From: Heterotrichella gracilis
Lineage: Eukaryota > Sar > Xanthophyceae > Tribonematales > Xanthonemataceae
Length of the DNA stretch: 49,955 nucleotides
Assembly (NCBI GenBank): GCA_032358255.1
Contig: JAULBX010026297.1
Coordinates: 1-49,955 of the forward strand
Reading direction: 5' to 3'
Under the pieces are notes generated by a model. The model was not told the DNA's origin. It worked only from the letters and a program-made list of their open reading frames with translations, and did no database searches. Positions 37,962 to 47,176 of the stretch are shown here, piece after piece (position 1 is the first letter of the stretch; each line of letters starts with the position of its first letter). The position numbers and the translations under genes were made by a program.

Positions 37962-39085
37962 ATGGATGAGGGGTGCGGGGGCTGCTGTTGCTGGGTGATG
38001 ATGCATAAATGGGCTAACTAAGTAGAGCACAAGTTGTACAAAGTGTGCAGCATTGATTAGGCTCCCAGTAGTTTGTTTTGTGTAGTTGCAGGCCGCTTTC
38101 TTTTGTTGCTCTGGGTTGAAAAACATATGCATTGTCTGGGCAAGAGCAACCCAACAATAAAGCTTTGCGCAGGCCCTGCGGCAGAAATAGGGTTGTGGTG
38201 ACCTCAGGGGACACTAGGGTTAGGTCTAGCTATCTTGATTAGAGAGTCCGCAGCACAGGTGTATCATAACCACCCTCACTGTCACTGGCACCAACAGCAG
38301 TCAATTTGGCAAGGCAATGCAATAATCCTGGCACAAGCCAGTGGCATAGCAGCCTTGCTTTGCAGCTGTGGCCCGTTGTTTACACCATTCTTGGTTCATT
38401 CAACCACCACCTACCTACACACTACGTGCTCTGCTCCTTTCAGTCTGCTGGGCACTGCACCCACTGGAGACCCCAGCATCCTCCAAAGGGTTCAGAAGTA
38501 CCCAACTAGCTGATATTACGTACGTGTTCCATCATGCAACCTGTGCATGCGAAACATACGCTCTCTTTGTGGCCCTTCATGGAGTGACACCCCGGCTGCA
38601 GATGCATGCATGCATCGTCAATAACTTGAATCGGTCTCTCTGGAGACGCTTATAACCTTGGAACAACCCATCTCATCGTAGGCTGTATTTGAACAGCCTT
38701 CTCTGCCACGATAGTGCTTTCAAAAAGCCCTCGTAGCTAGAGGTGCCTGGACCACCCTGACTTACCTGCGTGAGCTTACATAACCCCACAATAACCACTG
38801 AACACACACACCAGTGCGCATATACATAGCTGGAGTGCAAATACCCAAGCTGTAAAGTAACCGTTTGAAGATTCTTTCGCTCACAACTGCATATTGTTAG
38901 ACAACGCAACCAGCCCGCAGTCTCCAGGTGGGTTAGGTGGGCACATGGCATTCGAGGCACTGTTTGATGTCTCCATTTGACTTGTTGCACAGTGGTCACA
39001 GCATCGAGGCAACGAAGACACTCCTAACCGTACAAGGGACCGTAATGCTGAACCTAATCCCTCTGTCAACACTTTGTAGGGTCCC
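37962..39085. other. Spacer between the glyoxalase genes
   Basis: The spacer holds the 3' UTR of copy 1 and the promoter of copy 2. No exon is recognised. Confidence 0.4.
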
Positions 39086-41068
39086 ATGCTCCGTACTGCC
39101 CTCAGGCTGTGCTCACCATCTTTGCTGACAACCCAGACAGCAGGCCAACCACAGCTTGCCACAGTGCTCGCTGGTGGACGTGCTCACTCATCAAAAAGAG
39201 GGACAGCTCGTAGCTTTTCACAGAACCGTCCAGGTCAGAATATTGCACATTGAAGTCGAGCTGTGCAGACAGTGGGTTGTATCTCTTTACATGCTTTGGT
39301 GACCAGTCTGGCCACATGCAGGCGGTAAATGCACCATCAACGTTGTTTCCATTTTGTTGCAGGGGTCAAAACCATGGCGCTGCCTGCAGACCTAGCTAGC
39401 GTGCCGGTAAGTGGCACTGGAGTGAGCTGGCACTTGATAATGGCCATGCCAAGGATGCAAACTTGTTTAATTGCCTGCTTACGCGGTCCGACACATGGGG
39501 GACAGTGACCATTGCCGGCACATACTCATTTATGCGCTTTCTTTGCAGGGCAACACGCCCTCGCCAGACCCAGCCACCAAGGGCTTTCTCATGCAGCAGG
39601 TGGGTGCTGCTGTTATATGCTCAGGCCTGCACCGTCTGCCCAACGTTGCATTTAAATTCATATTACAATCATGTACGACGCAAACAGTTAGCTGATGCCA
39701 TAACATTGTACTTGATTTGGGCATGCATTTTACTCGCTGACAACTCATGGGGGCGGTGTGCAGACCATGTTCCGCGTGAGGGACCCCGTCAAATCGCTGG
39801 ACTTTTACACGCGGGTGCTGGGCATGACGTGAGTGCCTGCACCCACCAACCCACACGCCTGCCACCTGGCCATCGATGTAAAATCCTCTCTGCTGGTAGT
39901 GAATGTACAGCAATAGCCAATTGCTGTGCAGAACACCTGCACGCATCACGTGGCTGGCAAATTGTGCACCCATGTCACTATCCCTTGTCTATGCAATACT
40001 TGTTACCATACCGTATTCCTCGGTGCCCATGCAATATCAAGTTGTTCAACAATCTTGAGTGGGCGCCTATTGCACCTGGCGTGCCACTGTGTGGCCTGAC
40101 ATGTGCCATACAGCATGCCGCCACACCATTACATGCCATGTGCGTCATCCTGTGCAGGCTGATGACCAAGTTCGACAACCCTGAGATGCAGTTTTGTGTG
40201 TACTTTGTGGGGTACCATGCCCCCGAAAGCGTGCCGGCCGACCTAATCGAGCGGGTGCGTGGTGTGTTGCCCCCAACCCTTTGCACTGCAGCCGCAAAGA
40301 AGTGTTGTTGGTGTAATGGCATGTCACATATCGAATGGATTATGTGACATGGGTGGTATCAATTGGTGTGTGACCATGATACTTGTGCATGTGCAACGAC
40401 TGATCGTGTGTGTGTGTGACACCACGTGCAATGTGTGCTGTGAAAACTGCCCAACCTGGTTTCCTTGCCACAGGCCGAGTGGAGCATGACTGCCCCCGGA
40501 CTCAGCCTAACACACAACTACGGCACAGAGAGCGACCCAAATTTCCAGGGTTACCACAACGGCAATTCGGAGCCCCGTGGTTTTGGCCACATTGGCGTTT
40601 CGGTGCCTGATGTGGAGACTGCCTGCAACCGCTTTGAGGAGCTTGGGGTAGACTTTTTGAAACGGCCAAATGATGGCAAGATGAAGGGCCTGGCATTTCT
40701 CAAGGTGGGCGCTTCATACCACTGATTTCATCCATTTCCCCAGTTTTTTTCAGCCTGCATCCAGATCAACATGTATGATCGCTCTGCTCACATGGACAAG
40801 CAATGTGCCAAATAACAGGTTACAAACAGGTCTGCATTATAGGAGGGATTAAGCATTGAACCTACCCTATGATCCATTGCGTAATGGGTACACCTACGTG
40901 TATAACTGATGGCTGCCAGCGGGCAGTCGAGGTTGATCTCTCGCCATGGCTGGCGGTTGGCAGGATTTGATGCAGCTCATGTTGCTGCAGGACCCTGATG
41001 GCTACTGGATCGAGATCATAGATGCCAAGCTGGCTGTCTCCCTGGTGCAACCGCCTGCTGAAGCCTGA
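39086..41068 (+). CDS. Glyoxalase I paralogue, copy 2, metal-ligand Glu replaced
   Basis: Seven exons (39086-39233, 39363-39406, 39549-39599, 39764-39828, 40158-40254, 40474-40704, 40991-41068) total 714 bases, giving 237 residues in phase. Exons 1-5 have exactly the lengths of copy 1. Exon 1 is a targeting-type leader (starts [16 protein letters not shown]) little like that of copy 1. The core is highly similar to copy 1 ([43 protein letters not shown]). The segment that in copy 1 reads [11 protein letters not shown] reads [10 protein letters not shown] here: one codon is missing and the glutamate that binds the metal in known enzymes is a serine. The other three ligands remain. The frame is fully open, so it is not an obvious pseudogene. 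Activity may be lost, altered or supported by another residue. Confidence 0.88.
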
Positions 41069-41910
41069 AGGGCAGACAGCAACGAGGGGCTGTAGGGGGC
41101 GCGGGGTGTGCGTGAATGATGGCGTTGATTGCAGAGGGTACAGCGGATGCTAGGTCTGTATTTAATCAGCCATCGTCCAGCTTAGTACAGTGCTATACGG
41201 AGACAGCAACTGGGCGGTGTCTGCATCATACATAGCGGCTAGCACCAACAACAGGTTGTTCCGCGTGCTGGCATGCAAAAGTTAGCTGAACCAACCCAGC
41301 CTGGCACCCGCATATGGAAATGCGTGTTTCTGGATATTGCCACAGGTCTGTAGGCTACCGTCGTTACAGTGGATGTTGACAAGGGTTCTTTGCGCTCCAC
41401 ACCTGTCTGAATACCCTATGGATGCTCAGCGGTTGGAGTTGATTTTATCCAAACAGGTTGGGCAATGTGATTCTGGAGTGTAACATGGATACAATCTGCT
41501 CGCCCGGCACCTTCTGTACTGCATGGTGTCAGTCGTTTCCGGGCTGGAACACTGTCTGGGGGGACAGCAGTAGTTCATTCTCACATGTGCTAAATCACTT
41601 GAATTTTACGAAGAAATGGTTTGAACTTTGAAACCCTGAACCCTAAAGCATTTCTGCGAAATCAGGGTCCAATTATTCTGGGCTGCGGCGTCATGAGTAG
41701 AGTTTGAGAGTACACGACATAAGGCTGCCACAAGCAGAGTTGGGCAGTTCTGTCGCAACCCAAAACCTTGCAACAACGAGTGTCGAGTCTTGCTTCAGCC
41801 ACAACCGCCGCGCACTTGCCATAGGCGTGCACATCCAACTGGCCTGGCCTCTGTAGGGGACCAAGGCATTGACTGTTGGTCTCGGCACCTGTTGCACCCA
41901 CCCAGCAGCC
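41069..41910. other. Intergenic region upstream of sulfite reductase
   Basis: The region holds the 3' flank of glyoxalase copy 2 and the promoter/leader of the sulfite reductase gene. A weak telomere-like string (ACCCTGAACCCTAAAG) lies near 41632. No exon is recognised. Confidence 0.4.
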
Positions 41911-44900
41911 ATGGAGGGGCTCAAGGGTGCTCTTCGTGGCACCCCCGTGCTTAGCCGACCAGGGCCTTCGCACAGGAGCCGGTCCAATGCACTCCCCACT
42001 CGCTGCGTGGCCACGCCGTCCAAACCACCAGCCACGACCAAGCCCAAGCGCAGCAAGGTGGAGCTTATCAAGGAGAACAGCGACTTCCTGCGCCACCCGC
42101 TGATGGAGGAGCTGGTCAATGAGAACCCCTACATCAGCGAGGACGCTGTGCAGCTGATGAAGTTCCATGGCAGTTACATGCAAGACCATCGGGACAAGCG
42201 TGCCTTTGGCCAGGGCAAGTTCTACCAGTTCATGATGCGCACGAGGCAGCCTGCGGGCGTGGTCACAAACCAGCTGTACTTGACGATGGATGACCTGGCT
42301 GACTCGGTAAGTTGAAGTACGCTGCTGCATCTTCAGCCCTCACCAACTGTGGGTTAAGGCTAACATGCTATTTTGGATGCTTGCAGTTTGGCAACGGCAC
42401 GTTGCGCCTGACCACGAGACAGGCATATCAGCTGCACGGAGTCTTGAAGCAGGACTTGAAGACGGTCTTCTCCAGCGTCATCAAGAACATGGGCTCCACC
42501 CTGGCTGCCTGCGGTGACGTGAACAGGAATGTCATGGCCCCACCTGCACCCTACAAGAACCGCCCAGAGTACGTCATCGCCGAGCAAGTGGCGAACGACA
42601 TTGCAGACCTGCTGGCTCCTCAGTCTGGGGCTTACTATGACGTGTGGCTGGACGGGGAGAAGTTCATGTCTGCAGAGTTTGAGGTAGGGAGCATTGGAGT
42701 GTTACCGCAGCAGTTGTGCTTGGACAACAGGTGTTAGCTCACAGCAGGAGCGTGCAACCAAGAGTGCACTATTCCACCCACGTCAGTACAACCCAGTCTG
42801 CCTTCCTGGCACTGCACTGCGCCTATGTCAGTTGGCAGGCGCTGTATTGGTTAGTGCAAATAACCTATATGCATGCACTACCAATACAGCCGCTTTGCAC
42901 AAGCAGCGCCAATCAGTCATCCTGTCTACACCAGTTGTTGACCTTGCACCAGCTAGCGTCTCGCTGGTTCAAGTCAGCCCTTGTGACTCTGCCGAGGGTC
43001 TCAGTAGCGACCCTTGAGCCACTGGTTCGGTGCTCAGCGGTTGACTGGGTGCGTGCAGAACCCCAAGGTGACTGAGGCCAGGGCGTTCAACGAGTTTGGC
43101 ACCAACTTTGAGGACAGCCCCGAGCCCCTGTACGGCAACCTGTTCCTGCCCAGGAAGTTCAAGGTGGCGGTGACTGTGCCCGGGGACAACAGCGTGGATG
43201 TGTTGACCAACGACATTGGCGTGGTGGTGATGTGCGACAGCACCGGGGAGCTGCAGGTACGTGTGGTTGCACTGCATCGTGCTACAGCGGAACTGGACCT
43301 GTTGGGGAACAGGAGTGCGATAAAAGTATCCTGCAGCATTGACTGGGACAGCTTGCATGTGCACCACAGCACCCTCAGCGATGGGCGCATTGACAACCCC
43401 ATTGACTACTGGGAACAGTCACCTTATAGTGCTGTCCCCACCATCTGCACTGATCCCCACCCGCACCCACACCGCCTCACGTGCACCCCCTGCAGGGCTT
43501 CAACATCCTGGTGGGTGGCGGCATGGGGCGCAGCCACCGCAACGCAGACACCTTCCCTCGCCTGGCAGACCCCCTGGGCTTTGTGCACAAGGACGACATC
43601 TACCACATCGTCAAGGCCATCGTGGCGGTGCAGCGGGACTATGGGCGGCGCGACGACCGCAAGCAGGCGCGGCTCAAGTACCTTGTGCACGAGTGGGGCA
43701 TGGACAAGTTCACGCGCGTGGTGGAGCAGTACTACGGCAAGAAGGTGGAGCCATTCAGGTGAGCGCTGATATGCATGTACCTGGTTTTTTAGTAGTGTGC
43801 GGGAATCAGATGCAATGGGTGGAACAACAGCTGGCAAGGGTGGGGGGCGGTGGGACGGGGAGCAGGTTGGGCGCCCATCTCAGTGGGGAGCAGGTTGTGG
43901 GTACTTGAACCCCACATGAGGTGCATGACACGGGTGCTGGCATGCTGTATAGCAAGGCATGCACCTGGCGGTTGTCATGGCAGGGCATATGGATGGTGCA
44001 TTGCATGCATTTGGGTAGGATGCAGTGTTGCCCCTGGTGTGGCATGTGTCAGTGTGGAGTGCTGTGTATCCATGTGCTTACACTCCAGCACACAGCCGCA
44101 ATCATCGCATGCGCGCACGGCATCTCTCTTGCCACTGCCACACATGTCTAGTCACACCTATTTGTGCATCATACGCTGGCATGGTAAACCATCACCAGCA
44201 CATGTGCTCCACACCAGTTATAGAGAGGTGAACTCACCCTGCCCCATTATCCCAGGCGCCTGCCCAAGTGGGAGTACAAGGACTACCTGGGCTGGATGGA
44301 CCAGGGCGACGGCAAGCTGGCGTACGGCTTGTTCGTGCAGAACGGGCGGCTCAAGGGCGACCAGAAGGCTGCGCTGCGCACCGTGATTGAGCGCTACGAG
44401 CTGACTGTGCGCCTGACGCCGCATCAGAACATGATCCTGTGCGATGTGGACCCCTCGTGGAAGAACGACATCCTGGGGGTGCTCAATAAGGCCAGCATCA
44501 AGGACTGGCCCGAGCTGGACCAAATAGACAGGTGCGGGGGGTCATTGACATGGCTCGGAGTGCAATGGAGCGCATTTGGCTGGCAGGATAAGCAGAGCGA
44601 TTGTGTCGATGTGGATTTGTTGCACCGGGGGGTGTGGCGTCTAGAAGGGTGGACACATGCCTGGAGCTGCATTAGTAGCGCCAATTCTTGTTTGTAAGGC
44701 TAGTCCACAGCATGCAGATGAATCCTCCCTGTTGCGTGGGTGGTGCATGGAGAACGCGTGCGCGGTTTGCGCCTGCTGGCCTCCCCTTCAACCACCCCTG
44801 CCCTGGCCTCACCTGCATGCTTGTCTGCATCTCCAGGTTGTCCATGGCCTGCCCCGCGCTGCCCCTGTGCGGCCTGGCCATCACCGAGGCTGAGCGTGGC

Positions 44901-45956
44901 TTGCCTGACATCAACCTGCGCATCAGGGCGCTGATGGACACCCTAGGGTTTACCAAGGACGACGCGCCAATCATCCGCATGACAGGTGCGGAGGGGACTG
45001 GGCTCTGCCGCGCACTGGGGTGCTGCATGTCGGGTGTATTGTAGTGGTGGCTGCTGTGCACCCATCCAGGGCGAATCACAAGCACTGCGTTGCATGTTAA
45101 TTGGGTCGGAGAAATCTGCTTTGCTGCACACATCCAAGACATACCTCAGCGATACACTGCAAGCACAGCAGTTGCTGCCCGATTGCATGCATGTGCTGCA
45201 TTGCACCCGCACCATACAGCGGCCCTGGTGCACCCCCCTCTCAATGCCAGCCCCCTGCCCCCTGCATCCACCACCACGTTTTGCCGCTGCAGGCTGCCCC
45301 AACGGGTGCGCGCGGCCCTACATGGCGGAGATTGGGTTTGTGGGCGATGGCCCCAACAGCTACCAGATATGGCTGGGTGGCAGCCCGGGGCAGACCCGGC
45401 TTGCTGAGCTGGCGCTTGAGCACGTGAAGGTGCAGGACATTGAGGCCACGCTGGAGCCAATGCTGTTCCACTACAGCAAGGTGAGCAGTGGGAAAGGGCA
45501 TTGGAGGGGAGGAATCTGGCACATTCTTTTTGATGGGATGGGGATGGGGGGATAAATTGCGCATAGGTTGGTGCTGCGCATGCATGGTGATGTAGTTGGT
45601 GTTGGGTTGGCTTTGTGGAATTTGGTTGTGAGTGTGACAGCTGCCGCATTAGGTCCAACAAGGATCACTAGCTGCACACTGGCACATGGTTTGCCGGCAC
45701 CAGCTGACCCCCACCCCTTGCTCCTGCCTCTCAGACCCGCAAGGCGGAGGAGGCGTTTGGCGACTGGTCCGCGCGCGTGGGCCTTGTGGCCATCAAGGAC
45801 TACTCGCGCCACTATGTGCCGCTGGCGGACCAGGCCTCGCTGCCCACGGTGCCTGTGTCGCAGCAGGTGCAGGCGGCGCTGCAGCAGCTGGCAACCTCGC
45901 AGGGCAAGAGCATGGCGCACGTGGTGCAGGAGGCGCTGGCGGCGTACGTGAGGTGA
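41911..45956 (+). CDS. SIR: Ferredoxin-sulfite reductase, plastid
   Basis: Reduces sulfite to sulfide with six electrons from ferredoxin in the assimilatory sulfate pathway of the plastid stroma. Eight exons (41911-42306, 42387-42683, 43059-43256, 43496-43758, 44256-44531, 44837-44985, 45293-45480, 45735-45956) total 1989 bases, giving 662 residues with all junctions in phase. A basic Ser/Pro/Arg transit-type leader of about 45 residues precedes [17 protein letters not shown]. The siroheme/4Fe-4S cluster cysteines are present as [11 protein letters not shown] (Cys-x5-Cys) and CPNGCARP (Cys-x3-Cys), in exons 6 and 7. [14 protein letters not shown] is the conserved nitrite/sulfite reductase half-domain motif. 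Length and the cysteine context favour sulfite over nitrite reductase. Confidence 0.95.
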
Positions 45957-46511
45957 AGGCTGGATCAGCTGGGGGCTGGGACCATAGGCGGGAGGGGAAT
46001 GGCCTGCTGATGGGGACGCTCGCTGGTATCCTAGGGTCTGGCCCCCGTGGTGCGCCTGGGTGACGGAGAGCGGGGCGCACTAAGTAATGGTTGGGGATTG
46101 GGTTTGGGGCGGTTGGGGATTGGGTTTTAGCTAGAGAGAGGCTTGGGCAGTGTGACCTGGGGTGGGTGTCTGCATGCAGCTGCCTGGGGTTAGGGCGTGA
46201 CACTGCAAGCATGTCTGTGCATGTCTTTGTAGTTGTTCAGTGGAGGACTGGAATAGACTAGCACAGTGCATCCAACAGCATTGGCTTGTGTGCAGAATAT
46301 GCACGTTGCGTGGTTGCGAGGTGGTTTTGGGGGCAGTTTTGCAGTTATAGGCTTGGCAACTGTCAGGAAGTGACGACTTGTTTTGTTAAGTACAGTACTT
46401 AACAAAAGTAACTACATGGTGCAAGGCTTGGACCAATAGTCTGCATGAGCCTGTGAGATATTGCTGCCGAATTGAGAGCTACTGTTGAACCACTTATTGT
46501 TCATCATTGAC

Positions 46512-46516
46512 TGTAA
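46512..46516 (+). terminator. Candidate TGTAA polyadenylation signal
   Basis: Plus-strand TGTAA lies about 555 bases past the stop of the sulfite reductase gene. It is called by motif only. Confidence 0.25.
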
Positions 46517-46587
46517 AGTTTTTGTCATTGAGTGTCATGGAAATGGTTCACTTAGGGCGTGGGCTAGGAGACCAAAGGAAAGTATGG

Positions 46588-46634
46588 TCACCATCATACG
46601 GTGGGGCCCAACCGGCCTCACCCTTACCGTATGG
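46588..46634. repeat. Imperfect inverted repeat (hairpin)
   Basis: ACCATCATACGGTGGGGCC is followed after about five bases by GGCCTCACCCTTACCGTATGG, which pairs with it over most of its length with small bulges. The location downstream of the putative poly(A) signal makes an RNA role uncertain. Confidence 0.5.
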
Positions 46635-47176
46635 TCATATGTTGCGCCCGACACATGACATCCTGGCTCAGTGCCAAAGGCCACACAAACAATATTACGC
46701 AGATTGGGTGTGAAGTGCTTGGAGGGTATCCCCAACCCCAATTTCATGCATGGAGGGGATCCTGACACCAACCGAGCCACCTTGAAAATGTTATGCCTCC
46801 CTTTGGAGGAGGAATAAGCACGATCAGGGAGACGGGTGCTGTACCTTCGACGCGCTTTGCGACAAGGTATACACGAGCAGAGCGATGGGCCGTGCACCAC
46901 TCTATTCTCACTCGCCTCTACACGTTCCTGTAGTTACCGCGGTGAACCGTACTTCTGCTTTCTTGCGCCCGTGCTGGATCTACACACTTCCCCTCTGGCT
47001 GATTGAACCGTGCGACTGTTTACACACGTCCGCCGAGGCCATCGAACAGCCCGACTCTCGCAACTTGCTGTTTCATCACTTGTGCCCGAACTTCACCTCT
47101 TGTTCGTTGTTGGCAACGCTTTGGCGTTGGCCGGTCCCAGAACTTCCTGCTGGCTGTGCCGGGCTTGTGAGCCACG

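Larger units (their letters stand above)
45957..47176. other. Intergenic region
   Basis: No exon is recognised. It holds the 3' UTR of the sulfite reductase gene, a small imperfect hairpin at 46588-46634, and the promoter/leader of the next gene. Short open frames near 46.9-47.25 kb overlap the first exon of the next gene in other frames. Confidence 0.4.

Noticed and set aside
39463..40347. Plus-strand open frame of 294 codons
   Set aside because: It spans three exons and the introns of glyoxalase copy 2 in part; only the exon portions carry conserved sequence, and intron borders interrupt the homology.
39086..41068. Copy 2 of glyoxalase I as a pseudogene
   Set aside because: All seven exons stay in frame with good splice sites and the rest of the active site is intact; the single ligand change does not show decay.
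41911..45956. Nitrite reductase instead of sulfite reductase
   Set aside because: The two families share the cluster motifs, but the N-terminal block and overall length fit the sulfite reductase family better.
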